The notes beneath the pieces are model-generated. The model saw only the letters and a program-made list of their open reading frames with translations, had not been told where the DNA came from and made no database searches. Below, one piece after another: positions 10,141 to 19,970 of a stretch of 38,259 nucleotides of DNA (position 1 is its first letter; every line of letters begins with the position of its first letter). This DNA is from Chara braunii. Lineage: Eukaryota > Streptophyta > Charophyceae > Charales > Characeae. A program made the position numbers and the translations under genes. Location of the stretch: assembly GCA_003427395.1 (NCBI GenBank), contig BFEA01000036.1, positions 526,302 to 564,560 of the forward strand, read 5' to 3'.

Positions 10141-10905
10141 TAAAAAAATCGGTCGCCCGTTTTCACGGGCGACTGTTTGGTGTACTGGGGCCTCGTCTCA
10201 CTAGCATCGAGTAAATCGGTGTGTGACGTTCTTTTCTCATTTAAAAACGCATAAACAATGATTTTTATCATTTACACAAATGCAAAGAAAAGGACTAAAA
10301 AAACGAAAAATTACGGGGCCTGACATCGACATCATGACAGAACTTCAGTGCATCCACACTTCCACCAACCGGGTACATCTGCATGCGACTTTCCCGCCGG
10401 CCTGTTCGGCCTGTTCGCAGTCGTCCACGGAAATCTCAATATTCTCAATTTTACCACATAAAAAAAGAAAACAACATCGATGCAAAAACACCCCCCCCCT
10501 CGGACCTCCCTAATATTGCAGCTTCGCGCCAACGCAAAGTGGCTAGCTAAATGAGCAAAAAAATGAAAACGAAACTCTTATATTGGCTGGCGGACAGATA
10601 CTGTAACGAAATCGGTCCTTATGGCCCTGCGCCGACGATACACAAAAGCATCTACAGTCGCCGGATGTCACCTCTCGCCGCACGTGGTTGAAAACCATGG
10701 AGCCGTAACGTAAATCGATGCTAATGGGACGAGGCTCCTAATGTTGAAAAGCCCCAGTCACGCCATATGGCGCTGTACTTCTTAGTTTTTAGTTTTTAGT
10801 TTTAGTTTTTTTTTTTTTTTCATTTCCGTTGGCTTAAGCCAACGGCCTCGTCACGTCGTGAGGTCACGCACGAATTGTTGAATACAGACCTGCGTTCGAT
10901 CCCTG
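10141..10905. other. Block present only in the left LTR
   Basis: The right LTR has no counterpart. The block holds a hairpin GTCGCCCGT/ACGGGCGAC near 10152-10173, a perfect 20-bp palindrome at 10826-10845 (CCGTTGGCTTAAGCCAACGG) and a T-run. No gene is recognised. It was either inserted here or deleted from the right copy. Confidence 0.5.
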
Positions 10906-10927
10906 ATGGGATCAAAAAAAGAAAAAC

Positions 10928-10986
10928 AAATTGACCATCTCTCGATTTATGCGTGTCATCCTTGCGTAGGGGCTATGCTAATCTCG
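10928..10986 (-). ncRNA. U6 snRNA 3'-half derived fragment (left LTR)
   Basis: Read on the minus strand, it contains GATTAGCATAGCCCCTACGC, then AAGGATGACACGCA, then AAATCGAGAGATGGTC. These match the central and 3' part of U6, including the AGC triad and the intramolecular stem-loop region, with a few changes. The U6 5' half, with its ACAGAGA box, is missing. It is a fossil, not a functional U6. Confidence 0.8.
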
Positions 10987-10989
10987 GCG

Positions 10990-11240
10990 CGGCTGATTTC
11001 ATCCGCGCGATCTCGAAGATCGCACGGCCGAAAATCGGCCGCGCCCTTCCTCACGTCGCGGCTGCTCCAAAAAGGAGCTAGCCCGGTAGTGCGGTTAGTC
11101 AGATTCGATCCGTGTGCCTGGAGGGCAATAGTCTGGCGGCAGTACCTACTAGGCTAGCTCCTTCTCACATCAAGAGAGGAGCTGCCCTTCTATATGAAGG
11201 GCTTCCGGGACCCAGCAGGCCCCCTTCCGGCGCCTGGCAG
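10990..11240. other. Hairpin-rich segment, left LTR
   Basis: Consecutive short hairpins include GCGATCT/AGATCGC near 11008-11023, CGGCCGA/TCGGCCG (11025-11041), GCTCC/GGAGC (11064-11078) and GCCCTTC/GAAGGGC near 11186-11205. The rest of this LTR end, to 11755, also holds hairpins (GCGCGGCT/AGCCGCGC near 11452-11471, GAAACCC/GGGTTTC near 11726-11745) but no gene. Confidence 0.7.
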
Positions 11241-11755
11241 GCGTGCCTGCTAAGCCTGCTTGCTACCGCAACTGGCAGGCGGGGTCGGCAACCGACAGCC
11301 TTAGCAGCTGCCCTAACGAGCCGGTCGTAACGCCATTACCCCCTCGGTCATTGGCGTCAAAGTCTCGCGGACTCACAAACTCTCTATCTCGGCGCACCAC
11401 GACCCTATACCCGACGCGGGCGCTTTTTTTTGCCTACTTAGGCCTTGAATCGCGCGGCTTAGCAGCCGCGCGACATCTTTTAGGTAGAATAAGCCTAGCA
11501 TTAGTCTACCCACGACCGCACACCCCAGCGGCCTTGTCGAGAACCGTAGACGACAGTGCCGACTCCTGCTGTCTTGAACAAACGTTGATGATGTCACACG
11601 TCAACGACGTCAAGCTTTAAGTTTGTCAGTTATAGGTTTGGTCTGAATAACTTCGGCAACGTCAATCTCATCATGTTCCTCAACGAAAAAAGTCGGACAG
11701 TGTCTGATCTTAAAAAACTCGACCAGAAACCCTCTCAGGGGTTTCTGTCCCGACA

Positions 11756-11772
11756 GCCTTCCCCGCCCCCAT
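11756..11772 (-). promoter_or_regulatory. Polypurine tract
   Basis: Read on the minus strand, GGGGGCGGGGAAGG lies one base before the left LTR. The position and purine content fit a plus-strand DNA primer for reverse transcription. Confidence 0.65.
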
Positions 11773-13740
11773 TAAGCGACGTCCCCGTCGCTTACCATAA
11801 GGCAATACAAGGAGAAGTATTTATAAGATCTCATCAAATATATCATTTAATTACAATATATCTGGAATTAATCCAGATCTTACATACTCATTTGTGACGA
11901 GCGACGTATCCGTCGTTTACCTTTCTTTCTTTTCATAATCATCTGGATACTCTTTTATGAAATATTTCATGCATATTTCATTACTTACAATACTTCAAAC
12001 ATTGACTTACTTTCATAACAGAGGCTTACTTTCAAGCCTTAAACAGACAGAGCCTTACTTTCAAGCCGTATACAGATAGTGGCTTATTTTCAAGCCTTTA
12101 ACAGACAAAGGCTTACTTTCAAGCCTTATACAGATAGAGGGTTACTTTTAAGCCTTTACAGACAGAGGCTTACTTTCAAGCCCCATTCTTTCGAACCTTC
12201 CTCCGAAAGTTTTTCCCTTTAATCACTAGTTGGAATAGTGTCAGAAATAGTCTCTGGCAGGCCTTTCCCTAGAGTCATGAATCCACTGTTGGCTTTACCC
12301 AACCTGAGGAATTACAAGAACACTTAGAAGGTAGTCCCAGCATCATCCCACTGACGGCCACTCAATTTTTCTTTTAGCCTCTCATAGATGGGTCAGGTTT
12401 ATCCCCCTGATGAGACTCTCTTCAGGCTATAACCCCCTGTCTAGGTCTCGTCAGGCTTAACCCCCTGCGGGTCTTTCAATTTTTCAACGATACATACTAA
12501 AGTATGTGCCGGCACCATCCTAGAGAGAAACCACCTTTCCAAAATTTTTGGCCAGACCCTGGCTAATGCCTACTGCAACTTAATTGCCACACAAGATTTA
12601 TTTCCTTCATGTCTTGTGAATGCGTCAAGGAGTGGTGTAATCCAAAAAGGATAACATATGGACATCAAGCCCCACTTTAGACTCGAACCTCACCACTTTC
12701 CCTCTAATTCCAGTGCTTTCGACCCTGATTAGTCTGTCATAAACAGAGTAGAACTACCCCACCTTACATAATCAAGGTTGATTAAGTCTTGATTATGAAG
12801 GCAAGGTGACCATTTTTGGCAGAACGCCGGGTAATTACTCCTTCCTTCGTGACAAGCACAATCGCCTACCCTGCAAACAACATTCCGATCAAGATCTCAA
12901 CACCTTCCTCCCTTTCGACGATAGTGTAGTTTCAGGAAGGATGATAACATCCCACTATGGACCAGGAACAAGGTTCCGACGCAGGCCACACTACCTCATA
13001 CTGGGCTCACAACATTAGGATTCCTCACTGTATGACAATTGGCACAACACGAAGTCATAAGGCAAGATAAGCAATTGAATCACATCTCTGACGAATAACA
13101 CGCAAGCATATGACTCAAGTACATATCATCTCCTCAGACTTATACTCACAAAATCTCATGCTCATAACAAAATACACAAAATTTCATAAGAGCTTCAGGT
13201 CAAACAATCCCCTATACTCGTAATAAATACTCTATCAATACTACAATCTTTCATCAACAATAAGCTTTAGATTGTGAAACAAGTTCTCAATTTCCTTTCT
13301 AATATTAACTCAAACAATCATGACAAAAACCTAGACATTTTTAGTCACATTCTGGTGAACAAGAGTCACCAACCATTAAGTTACAATAATTCACAAATAC
13401 AAAGAAAAAACATTTTTATAACAACAATTGAATCTCGCTATATGGTATTTTATTTGACAAATTCATAAATAATTGTGAACAAAAGTCACAACTTTATTAA
13501 CAATCATCGAAATTATCGTGGACAAATGTTTTGACCATTATTAACACAACCCTCGTCCACTGTGAATTAAGTCACAATGTTACCAGAACACAATTATTGT
13601 ACAAAACGTATCATTCTCTCTTTCGTATTGCTGAAAACTCTTAAACTTATAAAGCCTAACAAGCTTAGTCTAGCCTAAGTATAAGAAGAGAGAAAGTAAT
13701 ATCCCAAGTATTCTAATATTTAATCTTCGCCCACATACGA
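11773..13740. other. Noncoding interior of the LTR element
   Basis: This stretch sits where pol would be expected but contains no RT, RNase H, integrase or protease motif in any frame. It has a 29-bp tandem repeat at 12023-12185, repeated CCCCCTG words at 12400-12470, and AT-rich sequence after 13000. Confidence 0.65.
12023..12185 (+). repeat. 29-bp tandem repeat, six units
   Basis: Units start at 12023, 12052, 12081, 12110, 12139 and 12167. The shared core is GGCTTACTTTCAAGCC followed by an AT-rich CAGA spacer. In four units the core can fold as GGCTT/AAGCC around a six-base loop; in the second and fifth it is damaged. Confidence 0.85.
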
Positions 13741-14758
13741 TCAAAAATAATATCCATAATAGACTTGTCTTCCTTTGGAGAAGCAAATGTCATATTTCTG
13801 TCTGCTTATGATTCCCTTCTCAACATCATGCAAAAAACATTTGCAAAGTTTTATCTTATAACCGTATGTACCACAATATACACATCTGCAGTACTTTGGA
13901 AACCATTTCTCCATGCTATCTTTCTGATTTGAACATTTCCCCCGTTCCTGTATATTGGCAAAGACTCCAACACTCTTATAACCCTTGCTTTGATCACCTG
14001 ATAAAATTCTGGTGCATTTAGATCGAGTTCCTTGACCTTCTTTGGCCAAGTTTCGGACAATCCTCTCAGCCTTAGTAAGCTTGCGAGGTCGCTCTAACCG
14101 CCCTCGTCTCCCAGTACCTTTTTCCTTTTCTGTCTCCCTCTTTCGGCAGCTCATGTTCATCCACGCTGTTCTGTCGATGCATGTTCCTTAGGCCTATGAG
14201 AAGAGGTCGATCAAACTCATTGTTCAAAACAGCATTACGAATTTCTTGTCAGACAAGAGGACTTCGGATTCCCAGTCATACAAATGGAGTCTCTGCTTCA
14301 GAAAAATTAGCAAGCAATATCTTGCACTTATCAGTATCTAGAAGATCCGGGGCAAGTCGAGCTCCCTGCTCAAACACTGAAAGGAACTTTCCAAACGTTG
14401 GGTATCTATCCCGACGAATGTTTCGGAGATCCTCTCGAGTCCGAATCTCATTTCCAAGCAGAAATTTATCGAACATGGTCTGATCGAAGTCATCCCAATT
14501 TTTTGCCACAGAGACTAACTTCGCTACCTCATCGCGAACATCTAAATGTATCCACAGCATAACTTTCTGCAACATGGTTTGTTCATCCCATCGATGAACA
14601 ACGGCCAATTGCTTGAGACTCGAAAGGAATCTCACAACATTGTAGCCATCAAAGATCGGAACGTCAATTCTTGGAGCGCCAATTATCTCTCCAAACACTC
14701 TCATAGAATTTCTCATTTCTTTCCAGAGTCCATTGTTCGGGTTGTTCCCTTCTACCAT
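13741..14758 (-). pseudogene. Retrotransposon gag (capsid plus zinc-knuckle), frameshifted
   Basis: Gag packages the element RNA in virus-like particles. The first frame (14758-14276, 160 residues from Met) reads FDGYNVVRFLSSLKQLA, then Trp-rich blocks such as VAKNWDDFDQTMFDKFLLG, and GKFLSVFEQGARLAPDLLD, which together have the layout of a gypsy capsid domain. A stop ends it at 14276. Downstream blocks continue in other frames: KLTKAERIVRNLAKEGQG near 14080, NAPEFYQVIKARV and AWRNGF near 13900-14020, and a knuckle-like CVYCGTYGYKIKLC near 13850. In the knuckle the expected His is Tyr, so zinc binding is probably lost. There are at least two frame changes. It is the only recognisable coding region of the large element and lies about 430 bp inside the 5' LTR. 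Confidence 0.75.
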
Positions 14759-15165
14759 CTTGCTTAGGATTAATTAACCTGCAAGCAACAGGCGCGAAGG
14801 CAAAAATTTAGCATACAAACAATACGAAGACTTATTATGATCACCTTAATTTTTAATATTTACTTGTCTCTCCAAAAATAAGTTATACAATAGTTGTCAT
14901 CGAACCTATTCTCAAGAGATACTAGATCTTGCAACCAAAATTCAATTTCTGAATAAATCTTTATATTTCCTCTGCGAGTCTAAGAGAAAAGCTAGTACCA
15001 CACGAACCACAATATAAAGTACAAGGAGTTACCCGCCTCATCTCTATAGAGGTCCGAGTTACTAACCTTTCTCTTAGCCAAGCAAAAAGAAAATATATTT
15101 AACATCATCCTCTCGCGACAACGCACGAGTGTCATTCCACCAGTGACAACGGTAGTTTGTCGTTA

Positions 15166-15183
15166 TCCCCATCAACGGCGCCA
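15166..15183 (-). promoter_or_regulatory. Primer binding site of the LTR element
   Basis: On the minus strand, two bases after the LTR end (…CTCAACA), the sequence is TGGCGCCGTTGATGGGGA. It begins like the TGGCGCCGTTG primer binding sites seen in many plant Ty3/gypsy elements. The matching tRNA is not resolved from the window. Confidence 0.75.
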
Positions 15184-16414
15184 CCTGTTGAGCGCATCGG
15201 CCCCCTCCCGAGCGAGGGCCCTCTCGGTCGCGTCACGCAGGAAGAACTTAGGCTTTCAACCTTTTACAGACAACTCAGGGACGGCACGGTAACCCGCGCC
15301 GACCCTTCGCCGCTCCGGTCGAGTGCGCCAGCTGTACATCCCACAGTACCCTACGACAGGATAGGTTCTCGTGGGGCACAACTTACCTTCCCTAAGGGGC
15401 TGTCACCACCCCTAGGGGTGTATCCCCGCTGAGCTACCGACCCACGTGCGAAAGTTTTTATAATGCAATTGCAGAGGTAGGTCAGCCGAGGGCGTTTGCT
15501 CGTTCGCTGTAGCATAGGTACGCATAGTTAAACGCCAAAGTGGACCCGAACGTCGTCCGTCCCTGGGGCGCTGATCTCCCAGGAATCAAAACGTAGGTCA
15601 GTCGACTAGGACGTAATATTCCAAGCGTAAGGAAAACTCGATCAATCCTAGTCCCTTCTTTCGAAGACAACCATGAGTTATTCAGACAACACACTCTCAA
15701 AATAAGACTCAGATCAACACAAGTTGACTTATCTTCTAAGATCAACCTATACGTAATACAGTAATGCACACAACAAAGTTGACTTGGCTTCAAACAACAC
15801 TTATCGATGAAAGATGAAAGCATGACCTATACACAATCTGACGCTTAAATGACGTTTGACTAAAGTATTTTCATCCTGCCTGCCAGACGGCTAGGCTGTC
15901 ACGACTTTTTCGACTTGATGAGATGCGTTGCCAAGCCCTTTCATTCCGCCCCATACTGACTGTTAAAAAAAAAACGCAGACAAATCCCAACTCTCAAGTA
16001 CTGCTAGGATTCCATTGCTTTAGTGATAACTTCGTTACCTCTGGTGTGAATGTCATCTGCAAGTAAACCGGCGATCACTATACAAGTCAGCGACCGACTT
16101 CAACAACTGACATATTGATCATCGTGCTGAAGACGGGGATCCGCTTTCAAATTTTGTTGGTTGCCTTGTCCTTCAGGGCAATAATTACTCTTTCTATTCC
16201 ACAAATGATCATGAAGCACCAGCCTTCGACACAAAGACATTCAAAGCAATGCTCTAGCCACATCTTCCTGTCAACTGGCCTGACTGCCTCAGGCTTGCAC
16301 TTATTATGATGCAAACCTATCTGCGATGGTAGTGCCTACTCGCACTCCATCTGTAGCTAGTGAAAACACGAACTGGGTTTCTTGTGGCGTCGGTTCCCCA
16401 GTCGTATGCAGCTC

Positions 16415-16705
16415 CTAAGACGGCCACGAGAAAGGTAGATTATGACAATTTTCCTTAACGAGAGCCGCCAAGAACTTGAGGTCCTTCCGTGAGTAGGCGC
16501 ATGTCCTTCCCCTAGGAGGTGGTTTGGGATAACCCTCGTCCTCGCCCGAGCAAACCTCGGATCTCAGAAGTCGGGCTGGCTCCACCACAACAGCATGATA
16601 TCCCCCCGCATAAGCGGTCCACTCCAAGTCGATAGCACGGCCGACCCCTAAGGCAACGAACCCCCGCCTCAGATGCCACCTAGGGAAAGGAAATGCGTCT
16701 ACCAC
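16415..16705 (-). CDS. Small hypothetical ORF in the right LTR (96 aa)
   Basis: This is the counterpart of the 96-residue frame at 7161-7451, with the same start, stop and length and roughly eight amino-acid differences. It is unrecognised and may be a non-coding open frame. It lies on the gag strand. Confidence 0.25.
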   Translation of the reverse strand: MVDAFPFPRWHLRRGFVALGVGRAIDLEWTAYAGGYHAVVVEPARLLRSEVCSGEDEGYPKPPPRGRTCAYSRKDLKFLAALVKENCHNLPFSWPS

Positions 16706-17514
16706 AGCAGACGACCAACCCCTTGTCGTCTGACGTCAAGGCGAACCTAGACGAAGAAAAGGTCATGAGAGAGGAAATTTATTCAGATGGACGGGTACAG
16801 GCGAAGAGAGTCATTCGAAAAAAAATGGGTAACCTAAGGGAATGAGTCTAAGTCCAATTGCGCCCCTCTTCTTTGTACTCGCTTCATGTTCGTCACTTTC
16901 TTTTCGCCTTTGTCTCCATGCATATACAAGCACAGAGATGAGAAAGCAATCAGTCTTTCACGACCATCGCCCTCATCCATCTCAGTCCACATACCGTACC
17001 TGCGGTCAGATCCAACAAAACAAACCACACAAACACCGCAAGGCAAGCCTTTACTGTTGTCAGACTCCCATTCGCACGGGCAAACACACACTTCCTCTAC
17101 CTTTTCTGTGAACATTCAAAGAACCGGGGTCAAGCAAGTGTGGGTTCACACAGGTGTGAAAGGAACTGAGTCAGATTAACTGACCTTGAGTGAAGCTGGA
17201 CCGAAGATAGCAAATGGCCCACTCAAGAAAGTTGTGTAAACCACATTCCAAATGAAAAGATCGTCGCAGTAAGCTATTAGAAAAGTGATCCACACCACTT
17301 CCTGATAGCGATCGCTTGTCACAGCACCTTCACAACCACAATCACCTCTCAAAAGTCTAATGGCACTTTGAGGTCACCGCCTCTCGTCACCAACATCACC
17401 ACACGGGTAGTACGACTACTGCGTCGAAGAGTCACCGCCGCATTATGCGGACAACACAACGCCAATACCACCTCAAAGTACACCCCCTCATAATGATGTT
17501 GTCGTTGCCGCCGC

Positions 17515-17765
17515 AAAAAACGGACAGTGCTTCCACACCACTGCTAAAAACATTGCTTCTGCCGTAAAATTTCGGCAGCGCTTTCGCATCACCGTAAAAA
17601 AAAACAGCTGCCGCTGCAAACTTCGGCAGCGCTTCCGCGTCATTGCCAAAAAGCACAGCTGCTGCCGCAAAATTTCGGCAGTGCTTCCGCGTCACCGCCA
17701 AAAAATACAGCTGCCGCCGCAAAGTTTCGGCGGCGCTTCCACGTCACCGCTAAAAAAAACAGTTG
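17515..17765 (+). repeat. 51-bp tandem repeat in right LTR
   Basis: This is the right-LTR counterpart of the array at 8281-8500. One unit near 17711-17731 reads GCCGCCGCAAAGTTTCGGCGGC, a perfect 7-bp stem, where sister units read CTGCCG/CGGCAG, so both stem sides differ together. Confidence 0.8.
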
Positions 17766-18726
17766 TTGCCATGCCGAGCGGTCAGCACTTCCCCTACACA
17801 CTTCTTAATGATGGATGCAGCCGCCGAAAAAGCCGCGCAGCATCTCCCCTCAGTCTACCAAGGTGGTGGCCATGGCATCCTCCACCTCCACCTCTCACTC
17901 CTTCCTGCAGACCTCTTCCTTCGCCAGCAGTAGCTCCTCTCAGCTCCTCCGACTCCACCAGCAATTCCCCCTCCAGCAGCCAGCATTCACCCAAGCGTAA
18001 TGCCAGCAACACCAGCCACAAATGAATGTTGGCTGGCTGGCTGCTAGCTTGTTTTATAATTTAGCTGGAGGCTGAGGGCAGTTGCTTTGCCCCCAGCCAA
18101 AACTTGGATCAGGGTCTGGCCCTTGATCTCAAACGAGATCAAGCGCTGGAAGTTTTGATGTTCCCCTAGGGGAACCAAGTTCCAGACCCTGGTAATGCAT
18201 CCGGCCGTCACCCGCGGCCACGCGCAGCCCAAAATGGTTGTATCAAGCCATTGAAAACAGACTGTTGAAATTCAACAGCCTGCTTTCGCATCAGGGCCTA
18301 GATGCTTCTAGTGCCGCATCTGGCCCTACGTCACGATTAAATTCGCGACGTTTTTTTTTTTTTTCCTCCTTTTTTTTCCCTTCCTCTAACTCTATTTTTC
18401 AAAATGCACCCACACTTGGGCACCAATAGTGCCAGGTTCGGGCGACGAGAGACAACTGCTGCCCGTTATCAACCATGAACGGGCGCAGTTGTTCATGCTT
18501 CTCTCGCTCAGGGAAAGGGACACTAATAATAATAATTAAAAAAAGGAGAAATCTCAACAAAAAACAAAGACAAAAAAAAAAAAAAAAACGAAAAACTTAC
18601 GTGGGCAAGGGAAGCGACTTACCTGAGGCGAGTCTCCAAGCGTCACCAGGTAAGGTCCACGTTCCACCCCCCTTTCTCCGAACGTAGCCGCCCGTAGGCG
18701 GCAGATTCATTTGCTCATCCGCAGAT

Positions 18727-18783
18727 GGGTTGTCGGGGCAGAGCCCCCTGATGAGTCGGTGGAAGTCCGACGAAACAGTCTTG
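18727..18783 (+). ncRNA. Hammerhead ribozyme 1, right LTR (all core bases present)
   Basis: Type III hammerhead. The cleavage triplet GTC is at 18732-18734. Stem I is GGGGC/GCCCC (18735-18739, 18743-18747) with loop AGA. The core is CTGATGA (18748-18754). Stem II is GTCGG/CCGAC (18755-18759, 18767-18771) with loop TGGAAGT. GAAA is at 18772-18775, and stem III starts C-G, A-T, then wobble pairs. All invariant bases (CUGAUGA, GAAA, C17) are present. Predicted self-cleavage falls after 18734. Hammerheads cut by transesterification, leaving a 2',3'-cyclic phosphate. Confidence 0.88.
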
Positions 18784-18875
18784 CGAAGTCATGCCTCCCT
18801 CTCTCTCTCTCTGAGGAACCCCCCCCGACACGTCTGCATACAGCCGCATTCCTGCGGCTGATTCACTGGGCTGGC

Positions 18876-18930
18876 CAACTGTCGAGGTTCAGCCTCCTGA
18901 TGAGTCGGTGAGAATCCGATGAAACAGTCT
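18876..18930 (+). ncRNA. Hammerhead ribozyme 2, right LTR
   Basis: GTC is at 18881-18883. Stem I is GAGG/CCTC (18884-18887, 18893-18896) with loop TTCAG. The core is CTGATGA (18897-18903). Stem II is GTCGG/CCGAT (18904-18908, 18916-18920), so the base pair next to the core is G-U. GAAA is at 18921-18924 and stem III pairs CAGT with ACTG. All invariant bases are present. The cleavage sites of the two ribozymes are exactly 149 nt apart, as in the left LTR. Confidence 0.85.
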
Positions 18931-19111
18931 GGCGCAGCCAGACTTCCGAATTGCCCGTTCGTTCGAAACGAACGGGCACTCACTAAAAAAAACAAAAAGG
19001 AAGAAAAAAAAAAACAATAAATCTAAACAAAATTTAAGCCGTGAATCTAAAAAAAAAAAAGTATAGGCAATATCAAAAAAAAAACAAGAAAAAAAAAAAA
19101 AAAAACGTGCG

Positions 19112-19207
19112 GCCGCGCCGAGATTAGCATAGCCCCTAAGCCCCTAAGCCGTGAAAACGGCGATGCATGTCATCCTTGGGTAGGGGCTATGCTAATCTCG
19201 GCGCGGC
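19112..19207. repeat. 27-bp inverted repeat made of U6-derived sequence (right LTR)
   Basis: The arms 19112-19138 and 19181-19207 are perfect reverse complements, separated by 42 bases. Each arm contains GATTAGCATAGCCCCTA or its complement, which is U6-derived. In the left LTR only the right arm is present, continuing into the U6 3' end. The fold-back arose after the LTR copies separated, or by assembly error. Confidence 0.85.
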
Positions 19208-19420
19208 TGATTTCATCCGCGCGATCTCGAAGATCGCACGACCGAAAATCGGTCGCGCCCTTCCTCACGTCGCGGCTACTCCAAAAAGGAGTTAGCCCGG
19301 TAGTGCGGTTAGTCAGATTTGATCCCTGTGCCTGGAGGGCAATAGTCTGGCAGCAGTACCTACTGGGCTAGCTCCTTCTCACATCAAGAGAGGAGCTGCC
19401 CTTCTATATGAAGGGCTTCT
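19205..19420. other. Hairpin-rich segment, right LTR
   Basis: This is the counterpart of 10990-11240. Two hairpins differ from the left copy by paired substitutions that keep the stem: CGACCGA/TCGGTCG (19239-19255) and ACTCC/GGAGT (19278-19292). Confidence 0.7.
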
Positions 19421-19970
19421 GGTACCCAGCAGGCCCCCTTCCGGCGCCTAGCAGGCCGTGCCTGCTAAGCCTGCTTGCTACCGCAGCTGGCGGGCGGGGT
19501 CGGCAACCAACAGCCTTAGCAGTTGCCCTACCTCGCCGACTGTAACGCCATTACCCCCTCGGTCCTTGGCGTCAAAGTCCCGCGGACTCACAAACTCTCT
19601 ATCCCGGTACACCGCGGCCCTATACCCGACGTGGGCGCTCTTTTTTGCCTACTTAGGCCCTGAATCGCGTGGCTGCTAAGCCGTGCGACATCTTTTAGGT
19701 AGAATAAGCGTAGCATTAGTCTACCCACGACCACACACCCCTGCGGCCTTGTCGAGAACCGTAGACGACAGTGCCGACTCCTGCTGTCTTGAACAAACGT
19801 TGATGATGTCACACGTCAACGACGTCAGGCTTTAAGTCTGCCAGTTATAGGTTTGGTCTGAATAACTTCGGCAACGTTAATCTCATCATGTTCCTCAACG
19901 AAAAAAGTCAGACAGTGTCTGATCTTAAAAAACTCGGGCAGAAACCCTCTCAGGGGTTTCTGTCCCGACA

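Larger units (their letters stand above)
5925..11755 (-). repeat. Left LTR (3' LTR of the minus-strand element)
   Basis: This is the longer copy of the direct repeat. It exceeds the right LTR by about 1 kb for two visible reasons: a false duplication of about 250 bp around a Nextera adapter at 9403-9440, and a block at roughly 10131-10945 that the right copy lacks. It contains the 51-bp repeats, two decayed hammerheads, A-rich tracts, a U6-derived fragment and a hairpin-rich end. Apart from these it has no recognised gene. Confidence 0.85.
5925..19970 (-). mobile_element. Giant-LTR, gag-only Ty3/gypsy-like retroelement (LARD / TR-GAG type)
   Basis: Two long direct repeats flank a 3.4-kb internal region. 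Read on the minus strand, each LTR starts TGTCGGGACAG and ends CGCTC(A/G)ACA, giving the usual TG...CA termini. The right copy (15186-19970) is the 5' LTR. Immediately inside it is a primer binding site, then a decayed gag, then about 2 kb without coding potential, then a purine tract against the left copy (5925-11755). No protease, reverse transcriptase or integrase is present, so the element would be non-autonomous. Large LTRs with a non-pol interior recall LARD elements, and a lone gag recalls TR-GAG elements; both classes are described in plants. The 5-bp flanks (CACGG and ACGAC) do not match, so no target-site duplication is visible. LTR stretches compared by eye are about 92-98% identical apart from large indels. 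Confidence 0.85.
15186..19970 (-). repeat. Right LTR (5' LTR of the minus-strand element)
   Basis: This copy is 4785 bp and adjoins the primer binding site. It carries the better-preserved pair of hammerhead motifs (18727-18783 and 18878-18930) and a fold-back made from a U6-derived fragment (19112-19207). Its order of features matches the left LTR except for the A-rich to U6 interval, where the two copies differ. Confidence 0.85.

Noticed and set aside
10890-10910. tRNA B-box-like GTTCGATCCC
   Set aside because: No A box, cloverleaf or CCA-end context could be found. The same applies to CTCGAATCCC near 32145.
12405-12455. CCTGATGAGAC as a further hammerhead core
   Set aside because: No GAAA or cleavage triplet in register. 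The string instead pairs with GTCTCGTCAGG about 26 bases downstream.
15166-15183. Assigning the primer binding site to a specific tRNA
   Set aside because: The match beyond TGGCGCCGTTG is imperfect and the tRNA set of the organism is unknown.
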